Assembly: GCA_947623455.1 (NCBI GenBank)
Contig: OX392536.1
Location: 32,307,465-32,371,464 of the forward strand
From: Mimachlamys varia
Taxonomy: Eukaryota; Mollusca; Bivalvia; Pectinida; Pectinidae
DNA length: 64,000 bases
Reading direction: 5' to 3'
A model generated the notes under the pieces. That model had not been told where the DNA came from, did not search any database, and saw only the letters and a list, made by a program, of their open reading frames with translations. The first letter of the stretch is position 1. The number at the start of each line of letters is the position of its first letter. This document shows positions 44,101-56,630 of the stretch, piece by piece. The position numbers were made by a program, and so were the translations under genes.

Positions 44101-44565
44101 TAAGTATGTATATAGTACAAATATTCGTTCATTTCAGTAAAATTTATCACTGGAAAACGCTTTTAAAGCTTTAAAACGAAAAAGCTAAGAATTGTTTACT
44201 GATGAGTGAAATTTCAAGAAAATCCATAGAAAAACGATGTCATAAAACTTTTTTGATAATTTGTAAAAAGACATGAAATACATAGTAAAAATATCATGTC
44301 CGAATACTAAGTGTACATCACTGTATATTTAGAACGCCCTGTGTCAAACGCTCAGAAGACTACGGTTATATTTTGGCGCCAAATCTATTCAAATTAGGTC
44401 TGTTCTGCTAATTTCGAAAACGCAAAAAACTTCAAAAAATAAATAAAACGCTTGTTCTATAGTAAAAAATGCAAATGTAAGTATTGCAAGTCTTTTTCTA
44501 TCTTCCATATGAACGTTTACAAAATCACTTTCAATCGATATTAAAATCAGAAGATGAAATTCATA
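44101..44565. other. Unassigned spacer
   Basis: AT-rich; a minus-strand frame at 44389-44589 has no support. Confidence 0.45.
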
Positions 44566-46812
44566 ACAAGAGGCCCAATGGGCCTGCATCGCTCACCTGG
44601 TATCAATCTCTGACTTATATTATAGTGTAACCCTAAAGTCCCCTAAAATCTTTTACTGTAAGACATTTAGAAGAACATATTAAGATTTAAACATATTTCA
44701 CCCCTGTGACCTTATAAGACAACATCATTTTCATTTTCAAATTTTGTTTGGCTTCATCCAAGGATGCTACCAGCCAAATATCATGTCTCTAGGCATTTGG
44801 GTTTCTCAGAAGAAGTCGCTTAAAGCTTTTAACCGATTTGACCACTGTGACCTTGAATATGGGTCAAGCTCATATTCCTTCCCAAAGTTTGTCAAGCTAC
44901 ATACAAGGACCCTTTCAGCCAAATATCATGCTTCTATGGCTTTTGGTATTTCAGAAGAAGTCGTTTAAAGGTTTTAACAGATTTGACCCCTGTGACCTTG
45001 AACAAAGGTCAATGTCATTTCTTTTCGCAACCTTTGTCGGGCTTCATCCAAGGAACCTGTCAGCCAAATACCACGTTTCTAGGGCTTTTGAAATTTCAGA
45101 AGAAGTCGTTTGAATGTTTTAACAGATTTGACCCTTGTGACCTTGAATATAGGTCAAAGTCTTTTCTTTTCGCAAACTTTGTCGGCCTTCATCCAAGGAA
45201 CCTTTCAGCCAATTATCATGCTTCTAGGGCTTTTGGTAATTCAGAAGAAGTCGTTTGAAGGTTTTAACAGATTTAACCCTTGTGACCTTAAATATAGATC
45301 AAGGTCATTTCTTTTCGGAAACTTTGTTGGGCTTCATCCAAGGAACCTTTCAGCCAAATATCATGCTTCTAGGGCTTTTGGTATTTCAGTAGAAGTCGTT
45401 TGAAGGTTTTAACAAATTTGACCCCTGTGACCTTTAATATAAGTCAAGGTCATTTCTTTTCGCAAACTTTGTCGGGCTTCATCCAAGGAACCATTCAGCC
45501 AAATACCATGTTTTTAAGTCTTTTGGTATTTCAGAAGAAGTCGTTTAAAGGTTTTAACAGATTTGACCCTTGTGACCTTGAATATAGGTCAAGGTCATTT
45601 CTTTACGCAAACTTTGTTGGGCTTAATCCAAGGAACCTTTCAGCCAAATACCATGTTTCTAAGGCTTTTGGTATTTCAGAAGAAGTCTTTTGAAGGTTTT
45701 AACAGATTTGACCCCTGTGACCTTGAATATAGGTCAAGGTCATTTTTTTTCGCAAACTTTGTCGGGCTTCATCCATGGAACCTGTCAGCCAAATGTCATG
45801 CTTCTATCGCTTATGGTATTTCAGAAGAAGTCGTTTGAAGGTTTTAACAGATTTGTCCCTTGTGACCTTGAATATAGGTCAAGGTCATTTCTTTTCGCAA
45901 ACCTTGTCGGGCTTCATCCAAGGAACTTTTCAGTCAATTATCATGATTCTAGGGCTTTTGGTACTTAAGAAGAAGGGGTTTGAATGTTTTAACAGATTTG
46001 ACCCCTGTGACCTTGAATATAAGTCAAGGTCATTTCATTTCGCAAACTTTGTCGAGCTTCATCCAAGGAACCTTTCAGCCAAATACCATGTTTCTAAGGC
46101 TTTTGGTATTTCTGAAGAATTCGTATAAAGGTTTTAACAGATTTGACCACTGTGACCTTGAATATAGGTCAAGGTCATTTCTTTTCGCAAACTTTGTTGG
46201 GCTTTATCAAAGGAAGCTTTCAGCCAAATAGCATGCTTCTAGGGCTTTTGGTATTTCAGAAGAAGTCGTTTAAAGGTTTTAACAAATTTGACCCCTGTGA
46301 CCTTGAATATAGGGCAAGGTCATTTCTTTTCGCAAACTTTGTCATGCTTCATCCAAGGAAGATTTCAGCCAAATATCATACTTCTAGGGAATTTAGTTTA
46401 TTAGAAGAAGTCGTTTAAAGGTTAAAATAGATTTAACCTCTCTGTGACCTTGAGTATGGGTCAAGGTCATTTCTTTTCGCAAACTTTATTCAGCTTCATC
46501 CAAGGAAGCTACCGGTCAAATATGAGGTCTATATGACTGACGGTATTTAAGAAGAAGTTGTTTGAAGGTTTCGACATTTTTGACCCCTGTGACCTTGAAA
46601 GTAGGTCAAAGTGATTTTTTTCGCAAACTTTGTTCAGCTCCTTCCAAGTAAGCTACCAGCCAAATTTGATATTACTAGGCCTTTCGGTATTTTAGAAGAA
46701 GTCGTTTAAAGGAAAAAGTTGACGGACGGACGGACGGACGGACCGACGGACGGACGACGGACGCTGCACCATCACATAAGCTCACTTGGCCCTTCGGGCC
46801 AGGTGAGCTAAC
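44566..46812 (+). repeat. 145-bp tandem array (about 13-14 units) in a bounded element
   Basis: Units of 145 bp contain GACCCCTGTGACCTTGAA, GGTCAAGGTCATTTCTTTTC, GCAAACTTTGT and CAGCCAAATA. The element begins AACAAGAGGCCCAATGGGCC...CGCTCACCTGG and ends GACGGACGG repeats then CTCACTTGGCCCTTCGGGCC AGGTGAGC, so the two ends are loosely inverted. Since 145 is not a multiple of three, each frame stays open for two units only, which explains the ladder of overlapping 83-117-codon frames. Confidence 0.9.
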
Positions 46813-48105
46813 AATGTTACTGGAATGGTTGATGGAAATTTTGAAACACAACAAAATAGCTGTTTACATGTTAACACTTTAGGCAAACTGGGACATTTGA
46901 AGGAAAATTTAACAAAAAATATCGTTACAGGGATAATTTTAAGGTAAGAATAATTACCAGACTTCCCGATTTACGCTTTTTTATTTGGATAACATTTTCA
47001 AAAGAATACTTTATCAAAACTAGTGCTAGTTTAAAGACGAATTTTAATCAGAATTCTTTTTCACTCTAGAATGTTTTAACTGTGCATATTGTTCTGCCGA
47101 AATTGATCGTAAATCCAACACATTTGTAAATATTTGTACATTGACAAACACTTTCTGAGTAAAAATGTTAAAGTATTTCTTGATTTACTGCACATGTATT
47201 TATAATGGTAATATATTAATGATAGATTATCGAAAATATCGTGTAATAGTTCCGTTCACATGAGAGTGAAAATGGAACTATTTTTTATTGTGTATTGCTG
47301 TTTCTGAAAGATTAACTACTAACATGACATAGCGGTCACATAGCTTCATGGCAAAGGTGTTAATAACATGACGTTTTGCTCGGTTTTATGTGAAATCAGT
47401 GTAAACACAGAATTCATGGTTGGTTTCTTGCAATACAAGGATTATTTTTGGCTCGGGACGGAACGACGAAAATAGCTCGCCATCTTGTCTATCCAAACCC
47501 TCGCCAAAAACAAATGTATTTGTCAAATAGCATCATCGAAAGGTGTAGTTTTTGAAAAAAAATATTGTTTTAATATATTTTCCTTTTTGTGACTTTCGGG
47601 TTTTGTAGTTGTAACTAATGTTAGATTTTAATATGTTTTCGTTTTCATTTTATCAGAATGTAAAAGGATGAAAAATGCAACAATTGTTCCGGCAACAGAA
47701 GATATATTTTTGTCCAACTATCTATCAAGAAAATGCCAAATAGTATCGAAAACCAAATATCGAGTCTACTGCGTTTTCTTCCTTCAATTTTATCCATTTA
47801 AATTGTTTTGAAAATATAGCAATCTGTTTAAACCATACAGTGTTTTGACTTAACACTGGTCCGTAAACTACATTCTTCTATTTGATGGCTGATTCATGTC
47901 ATATGCGCTTGTTTAAAACAAAACATTAAAAAAAGAGCAAAAAAAATGAAAAATTAATGTTAGAGTTTCTCTTTTTCGTGTGTTGAACTGGGAAAATGTG
48001 AAAATGGCACTTAGTCAAAGGTCTCCTCACGGCTTCCGTAAATCAGAACTATTTATGTTTGTATGAAAAGATGGACATGACAATAATTGTGCACAGCAAA
48101 ATCAT
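46813..48105. other. Unassigned AT-rich sequence
   Basis: About 1.3 kb with no open frame above 60 codons and no repeat recognised. Confidence 0.55.
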
Positions 48106-48325
48106 AGGGACCTGAGAATTTGTTACAGGTAGTTTTTTACCTAAACTAGGGTGTTTAGAGTAATTTTACACTTTTAGTGGGTTTAGATCAATTTTCGATC
48201 AAAATGCCCCATCAATGGTTATAAAGGCTAAAGAGTGGAAAAAGCTTTCGAGGTCGAAAAATCGATCAAACCTACATGTACCTCGGTTAAGGTCCAAAAC
48301 TAGCTGTAAAAAAATATCTGGTCCC
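48106..48325. mobile_element. MITE-like element with imperfect inverted ends
   Basis: The left end AGGGACCTGAGAATTTGTTA and the reverse complement of the right end (AGGGACCAGATATTTTTTTA) pair over about 30 bases, including ACAG and TAGTT. About 220 bp, no coding capacity. The target duplication is unclear. Confidence 0.45.
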
Positions 48326-48479
48326 TGTGATATTGACAACAAACAATGAATTTATCATGATATTTGAATCAAACTTTACAGCAAAAGCATGTATATAACA
48401 GTTTGCGAATATTTGACTTTCCATCAATGTCCGAACGACATCTATCCTGTGCTGTAACCCTAACAACTTGTAACGGGTA
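48326..48479. other. Unassigned spacer before the 30-bp satellite
   Basis: No recognised feature; the array begins about 48480 with diverged units. Confidence 0.5.
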
Positions 48480-48789
48480 AAAACAGAGTGTTAACAAGAC
48501 CGACCCCATTCGACAAGAAATTAACAAGAGCGGCTTTAGTCGACAAGGAGTTAACAAAAGCGGCCCAAGGCGACAGGGAGTTAACAAGAGCGCCCCAGTC
48601 GACAAGGAGTTAACAAAACCGACTCCAGTCGACAAGGAGTTAACAAAACCGACTCCAGTCGACAAGGAGTTAACAAAACCGACTCCAGTTGACAAGAAGT
48701 TAACAATAGCGGCTCCAGTCGACAAGGAGTTAACAAAACCGACTCCAGTCGACAAGGAGTTAACAAAACCGACTCCAGTCGACAAGGAA

Positions 48790-51700
48790 TTAACAAGAGC
48801 GGTTCCAGTCGACAAGGAGTTAACAAGAGCGGTCCACGTCTACAAGGAGTTAACAAGAGCGGCCCAAGGCGACAAGGAGTTAACAAGAGCGCCCCAGTCG
48901 ACAAGGAGTTAACAAGAGCGCCCCAGTCGACAAGGAGTTAACAAAAGCGACTCCAGTCGACAAGGAGTTAACAAGGGCGGCCCCAGTCGACAAGGAGTTA
49001 ACAAGGCGACTCCTGTCAATAAGGAGTTAACAAGAGCGGCCCCAGTCGACAAGGAGTTAATAAAACCGACTCCAGTCGACAAGGAGTTAACAAAACCGAC
49101 TCCAAACGACAAGGAGTTAACCAGAGCGGCTCCAGTCGACAAGGAGTTAACAAAACCGACTCCAGTCGACAAGGAGTTAACAAAACCGACTCCAGTCGAC
49201 AAGGATTTAACAAAACCGACTCCAGTCGACAAGGAGTTAACAAAACCGACTCCAGTCGACAAGGAGTTAACAAAACCGACTCCAGTCGACAAGGAGTTAA
49301 CAAAACCGACTCCAGTCGACAAGGAGTTAACAAAACCGACTCCAGTTGACAAGAAGTTAACAATAGCGACTCCAGTCGCAAGGAGTTAACAAAACCGACT
49401 CCAGTCGACAAGGAGTTAACAAAACCGACTCCAGTCGACAAGGAATTAACAAGAGCGGTTCCAGTCGACAAGGAGTTAACAAGAGCGGTCAAAGTCTACA
49501 AGGAGTCAACAAGAGCGGCCCAAGGCGACAAGGAGTTAACAAGAGCGGCTCCAGTCGACAAGGAGTTAACAAGAGCGGCCCAAGGCGACAAGGAGTTAAC
49601 AAAACCGACTCCAGTCGACAAGGAGTTAACAAAACCGACTCCAGTCGACAAGGAGTTAACAAAACCGACTCCAGTCGACAAGGAGTTAACAAAACCGACT
49701 CCAGTCGACAAGGAATTAACAAGAGCGGTTCCAGTCGACAAGGAGTTAACAAGAGCGGTCCAAGTCTACAAGGAGTTAACAAGAGCGGCCCAAGGCGACA
49801 AGGAGTTAACAAGAGCGCCCCAGTCGACAAGGAGTTAAAAAGAGCGCCCCAATCGACAAGGAGTTAACAAGAGCGACTCCAGTCGACAAGGAGTTAACAA
49901 GGGCGGCCCCAGTCGACAAGGAGTTAACAAGGCGGCTCCTGTCCATAAGGAGTTAACAAGAGCGGCCCCAGTCGACAAGGACTTAACAAAACCGACTCCA
50001 ATCGACAAGGAGTTAACAAAATCGACTCCAGACGACAAGGAGTTAACAAGAGCGGCTCCAGTCGACAAGGAGTTAACAAAACCGACTCCAGTCGACAAGG
50101 AGTTAACAAAACCGACTCCAGTCGACAAGGATTTAACAAAACCGACTCCAGTCGACAAGGAGTTAACAAGAGCGGCTCCAGTCGACAAGGAGTTAACAAA
50201 ACCGACTCCAGTCGACATGGAGTTAACAAAACCGACTCCAGTCAACAAGGAGTTAACAAAACCGACTCCAGTCGACAAGGAGTTAACAAAACCGACTCCA
50301 GTTGACAAGAAGTTAACAAGAGCGCCCCAGTCGACAAGGAGATAACAAAACCGACTCCAGTAGACAAGGAGTTAACAAAACCGACTCCAGTCGACAAGGA
50401 GTTAACAAAACCGACTCCAGTTGACAAGAAGTTAACAATAGCGGCTCCAGTCGACAAGGAGTTAACAAAACCGACTCCAGTCGACAAGGAGTTAACAAAA
50501 CCGACTCTAGTCGACAAGGAATTAATAAGAGTGGTTCCAGTCGACAAGGAGTTAACAAGAGCGGTCCAAGTCTACAAGGAGTTAACAAGAGCGGCCCAAG
50601 GCGACAATGAGTTAACAAGAGCGGCTCCAGTCGACAAGGAGTTAACAAGAGCGGCCCAAGGCGACAAGGAGTTAACAAGAGCGTCCCAGTCGACAAGGAG
50701 ATAACAAGAGCGCCCCAGTCGACAAGGAGTTAACAAAACCGACTCCAGTCGACAAGGAGTTAACAAAACCGACTCCAGTCGACAAGGAATTAACAAGAGC
50801 GGTTCCAGTCGACAAGGAGTTAACAAGAGCGGTCCAAGTCTACAAGGAGTTAACAAGAGCGGCCCAAGGCGACAAGGAGTTAACAAGAGCGCCTCAGTCG
50901 ACAAGGAGTTAACAAGAGCGCCCCAGTCGACAAGGAGTTAACAAGAGCGACTCCAGTCGACAAAGAGTTAACAAGGGCGGCCCCAGTCGATAAGGAGTTA
51001 ACAAAGCGGCTCCTGTCCATAAGGAGTTAACAAGAGCGGCCCCAGTTGACAAGTAGTTAACAAAACCGACTCCAGTCGACAAGGAGTTAACAAAATCGAC
51101 TCCAGACGACAAGGAGTTAACAAGAGCGGCTCCAGTCGACAAGGAGTTAACAAAACCGACTCCAGTCGACAAGGAGTTAACGAAACCGACTCCAGTCGAC
51201 AAGGATTTAACAAAACCGACTCCAGTCGACAAGGAGTTAACAAGAGCGGCTTTAGTCGACAAGGAGTTAACAAAACCGACTCCAGTCGACAAGGAGTTAA
51301 CAAAACCGACTCCAGTCGACAAGGAGTTAACAAAACCGACTCCAGTCGACAAGGAATTAACAAGAGCGGTTCCAGTCGACAAGGAGTTAACAAGAGCGGT
51401 CCAAGTCTACAAGGAGTTAACAAGAGCGGCCCAAGGCGACAAGGAGTTAACAAGAGCGACCCAGTCGACAAGGAGTTAACAAGAGCGCCCCAGTCGACAA
51501 GGAGTTAACAAGAGCGACTCCAGTCGACAAGGAGTTAACAAAGGCGGCCCCAGTCGAGAAGGAGTTAACAAGGCGGCTCCTGTCCATAAGGAGTTAACAA
51601 GAGCGGCCCCAGTCAACAAGGAGTTAACAAAACCGACTCCAGTCGACAAGGAGTCAACAAAACCGACTCCAGACGACAAGGAGTTAACAAGAGCGGCTAC

Positions 51701-54700
51701 AGTCGACAAGGAGTTAACAAACCGACTCCAGTCGACAAGGAGTTAACAAAACCGACTCCAGTCGACAAGGATTTAACAAAACCGACTCCAGTCGACAAGG
51801 AGTTAACAAGAGCGGCTCCAGTCGACAGGGAGTTAACAAAACCGACTCCAGTCGACAAGGAGTTAACAAAACCGACTCCAGTCGACAAGGAGTTAACAAA
51901 ACCGACTCCAGTCGACAAGGAGTTAACAAGAGCGGTCCAAGTCTACAAGGAGTTAACAAGAGCGGCCCAAGGCGACAAGGAGTTAACAAGAGCGCCTCAG
52001 TCGACAAGGAGTTAACAAGAGCGCCCCAGTCGACAAGGAGTTAACAAGAGCGACTCCAGTCGACAAAGAGTTAACAAGGGCGGCCCCAGTCGATAAGGAG
52101 TTAACAAAGCGGCTCCTGTCCATAAGGAGTTAACAAGAGCGGCCCCAGTTGACAAGTAGTTAACAAAACCGACTCCAGTCGACAAGGAGTTAACAAAATC
52201 GACTCCAGACGACAAGGAGTTAACAAGAGCGGCTCCAGTCGACAAGGAGTTAACAAAACCGACTCCAGTCGACAAGGAGTTAACAAAACCGACTCCAGTC
52301 GACAAGGATTTAACAAAACCGACTCCAGTCGACAAGGAGTTAACAAGAGCGGCTTTAGTCGACAAGGAGTTAACAAAACCGACTCCAGTCGACAAGGAGT
52401 TAACAAAACCGACTCCAGTCGACAAGGAGTTAACAAAACCGACTCCAGTCGACAAGGAATTAACAAGAGCGGTTCCAGTCGACAAGGAGTTAACAAGAGC
52501 GGTCCAAGTCTACAAGGAGTTAACAAGAGCGGCCCAAGGCGACAAGGAGTTAACAAGAGCGACCCAGTCGACAAGGAGTTAACAAGAGCGCCCCAGTCGA
52601 CAAGGAGTTAACAAGAGCGGTTCCAGTCGACAAGGAGTTAACAAGAGCGGTCCACGTCTACAAGGAGTTAACAAGAGCGGCCCAAGGCGACAAGGAGTTA
52701 ACAAGAGCGCCCCAGTCGACAAGGAGTTAACAAGAGCGCCCCAGTCGACAAGGAGTTAACAAAAGCGACTCCAGTCGACAAGGAGTTAACAAGGGCGGCC
52801 CCAGTCGACAAGGAGTTAACAAGGCGACTCCTGTCAATAAGGAGTTAACAAGAGCGGCCCCAGTCGACAAGGAGTTAATAAAACCGACTCCAGTCGACAA
52901 GGAGTTAACAAAACCGACTCCAAACGACAAGGAGTTAACCAGAGCGGCTCCAGTCGACAAGGAGTTAACAAAACCGACTCCAGTCGACAAGGAGTTAACA
53001 AAACCGACTCCAGTCGACAAGGATTTAACAAAACCGACTCCAGTCGACAAGGAGTTAACAAAACCGACTCCAGTCGACAAGGAGTTAACAAAACCGACTC
53101 CAGTCGACAAGGAGTTAACAAAACCGACTCCAGTCGACAAGGAGTTAACAAAACCGACTCCAGTTGACAAGAAGTTAACAATAGCGACTCCAGTCGCAAG
53201 GAGTTAACAAAACCGACTCCAGTCGACAAGGAGTTAACAAAACCGACTCCAGTCGACAAGGAATTAACAAGAGCGGTTCCAGTCGACAAGGAGTTAACAA
53301 GAGCGGTCAAAGTCTACAAGGAGTCAACAAGAGCGGCCCAAGGCGACAAGGAGTTAACAAGAGCGGCTCCAGTCGACAAGGAGTTAACAAGAGCGGCCCA
53401 AGGCGACAAGGAGTTAACAAAACCGACTCCAGTCGACAAGGAGTTAACAAAACCGACTCCAGTCGACAAGGAGTTAACAAAACCGACTCCAGTCGACAAG
53501 GAGTTAACAAAACCGACTCCAGTCGACAAGGAATTAACAAGAGCGGTTCCAGTCGACAAGGAGTTAACAAGAGCGGTCCAAGTCTACAAGGAGTTAACAA
53601 GAGCGGCCCAAGGCGACAAGGAGTTAACAAGAGCGCCCCAGTCGACAAGGAGTTAAAAAGAGCGCCCCAATCGACAAGGAGTTAACAAGAGCGACTCCAG
53701 TCGACAAGGAGTTAACAAGGGCGGCCCCAGTCGACAAGGAGTTAACAAGGCGGCTCCTGTCCATAAGGAGTTAACAAGAGCGGCCCCAGTCGACAAGGAC
53801 TTAACAAAACCGACTCCAATCGACAAGGAGTTAACAAAATCGACTCCAGACGACAAGGAGTTAACAAGAGCGGCTCCAGTCGACAAGGAGTTAACAAAAC
53901 CGACTCCAGTCGACAAGGAGTTAACAAAACCGACTCCAGTCGACAAGGATTTAACAAAACCGACTCCAGTCGACAAGGAGTTAACAAGAGCGGCTCCAGT
54001 CGACAAGGAGTTAACAAAACCGACTCCAGTCGACAAGGAGTTAACAAAACCGACTCCAGTCAACAAGGAGTTAACAAAACCGACTCCAGTCGACAAGGAG
54101 TTAACAAAACCGACTCCAGTTGACAAGAAGTTAACAAGAGCGCCCCAGTCGACAAGGAGATAACAAAACCGACTCCAGTAGACAAGGAGTTAACAAAACC
54201 GACTCCAGTCGACAAGGAGTTAACAAAACCGACTCCAGTTGACAAGAAGTTAACAATAGCGGCTCCAGTCGACAAGGAGTTAACAAAACCGACTCCAGTC
54301 GACAAGGAGTTAACAAAACCGACTCTAGTCGACAAGGAATTAATAAGAGTGGTTCCAGTCGACAAGGAGTTAACAAGAGCGGTCCAAGTCTACAAGGAGT
54401 TAACAAGAGCGGCCCAAGGCGACAATGAGTTAACAAGAGCGGCTCCAGTCGACAAGGAGTTAACAAGAGCGGCCCAAGGCGACAAGGAGTTAACAAGAGC
54501 GTCCCAGTCGACAAGGAGATAACAAGAGCGCCCCAGTCGACAAGGAGTTAACAAAACCGACTCCAGTCGACAAGGAGTTAACAAAACCGACTCCAGTCGA
54601 CAAGGAATTAACAAGAGCGGTTCCAGTCGACAAGGAGTTAACAAGAGCGGTCCAAGTCTACAAGGAGTTAACAAGAGCGGCCCAAGGCGACAAGGAGTTA

Positions 54701-56425
54701 ACAAGAGCGCCTCAGTCGACAAGGAGTTAACAAGAGCGCCCCAGTCGACAAGGAGTTAACAAGAGCGACTCCAGTCGACAAAGAGTTAACAAGGGCGGCC
54801 CCAGTCGATAAGGAGTTAACAAAGCGGCTCCTGTCCATAAGGAGTTAACAAGAGCGGCCCCAGTTGACAAGTAGTTAACAAAACCGACTCCAGTCGACAA
54901 GGAGTTAACAAAATCGACTCCAGACGACAAGGAGTTAACAAGAGCGGCTCCAGTCGACAAGGAGTTAACAAAACCGACTCCAGTCGACAAGGAGTTAACA
55001 AAACCGACTCCAGTCGACAAGGATTTAACAAAACCGACTCCAGTCGACAAGGAGTTAACAAGAGCGGCTTTAGTCGACAAGGAGTTAACAAAACCGACTC
55101 CAGTCGACAAGGAGTTAACAAAACCGACTCCAGTCGACAAGGAGTTAACAAAACCGACTCCAGTCGACAAGGAATTAACAAGAGCGGTTCCAGTCGACAA
55201 GGAGTTAACAAGAGCGGTCCAAGTCTACAAGGAGTTAACAAGAGCGGCCCAAGGCGACAAGGAGTTAACAAGAGCGACCCAGTCGACAAGGAGTTAACAA
55301 GAGCGCCCCAGTCGACAAGGAGTTAACAAGAGCGACTCCAGTCGACAAGGAGTTAACAAAGGCGGCCCCAGTCGAGAAGGAGTTAACAAGGCGGCTCCTG
55401 TCCATAAGGAGTTAACAAGAGCGGCCCCAGTCAACAAGGAGTTAACAAAACCGACTCCAGTCGACAAGGAGTCAACAAAACCGACTCCAGACGACAAGGA
55501 GTTAACAAGAGCGGCTACAGTCGACAAGGAGTTAACAAACCGACTCCAGTCGACAAGGAGTTAACAAAACCGACTCCAGTCGACAAGGATTTAACAAAAC
55601 CGACTCCAGTCGACAAGGAGTTAACAAGAGCGGCTCCAGTCGACAGGGAGTTAACAAAACCGACTCCAGTCGACAAGGAGTTAACAAAACCGACTCCAGT
55701 CGACAAGGAGTTAACAAAACCGACTCCAGTCGACAAGGAGTTAACAAGAGCGGTCCAAGTCTACAAGGAGTTAACAAGAGCGGCCCAAGGCGACAAGGAG
55801 TTAACAAGAGCGCCTCAGTCGACAAGGAGTTAACAAGAGCGCCCCAGTCGACAAGGAGTTAACAAGAGCGACTCCAGTCGACAAAGAGTTAACAAGGGCG
55901 GCCCCAGTCGATAAGGAGTTAACAAAGCGGCTCCTGTCCATAAGGAGTTAACAAGAGCGGCCCCAGTTGACAAGTAGTTAACAAAACCGACTCCAGTCGA
56001 CAAGGAGTTAACAAAATCGACTCCAGACGACAAGGAGTTAACAAGAGCGGCTCCAGTCGACAAGGAGTTAACAAAACCGACTCCAGTCGACAAGGAGTTA
56101 ACAAAACCGACTCCAGTCGACAAGGATTTAACAAAACCGACTCCAGTCGACAAGGAGTTAACAAGAGCGGCTTTAGTCGACAAGGAGTTAACAAAACCGA
56201 CTCCAGTCGACAAGGAGTTAACAAAACCGACTCCAGTCGACAAGGAGTTAACAAAACCGACTCCAGTCGACAAGGAATTAACAAGAGCGGTTCCAGTCGA
56301 CAAGGAGTTAACAAGAGCGGTCCAAGTCTACAAGGAGTTAACAAGAGCGGCCCAAGGCGACAAGGAGTTAACAAGAGCGACCCAGTCGACAAGGAGTTAA
56401 CAAGAGCGCCCCAGTCGACAAGGAG
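48790..56425. repeat. 3818-bp higher-order tandem duplication in the 30-bp satellite
   Basis: 48790-52607 and 52608-56425 align with only scattered differences (for example GTCGACATGG near 50215 against GTCGACAAGG near 54033). Diagnostic variant units keep an exact 3818-bp offset. Confidence 0.9.
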
Positions 56426-56630
56426 TTAACAAGAGCGACTCCAGTCGACAAGGAGTTAACAAAGGCGGCCCCAGTCGAGAAGGAGTTAACAAGGCGGCTC
56501 CTGTCCATAAGGAGTTAACAAGAGCGGCCCCAGTCAACAAGGAGTTAACAAAACCGACTCCAGTCGACAAGGAGTCAACAAAACCGACTCCAGACGACAA
56601 GGAGTTAACAAGAGCGGCTACAGTCGACAA
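50909..56630. repeat. 1103-bp higher-order duplications nested in the 3818-bp unit
   Basis: The segment from 50909 recurs at 52012, and the one from 54727 recurs at 55830, each offset by 1103 bp; the block at 55294-55527 recurs at 56397-56630. In the first 3818-bp copy the second 1103-bp repeat is cut off near 52607. Confidence 0.85.

Noticed and set aside
44744..46418. Ladder of 74-117-codon frames in the 145-bp array
   Set aside because: They start and stop once per unit in rotating frames because 145 is not divisible by three; no gene.
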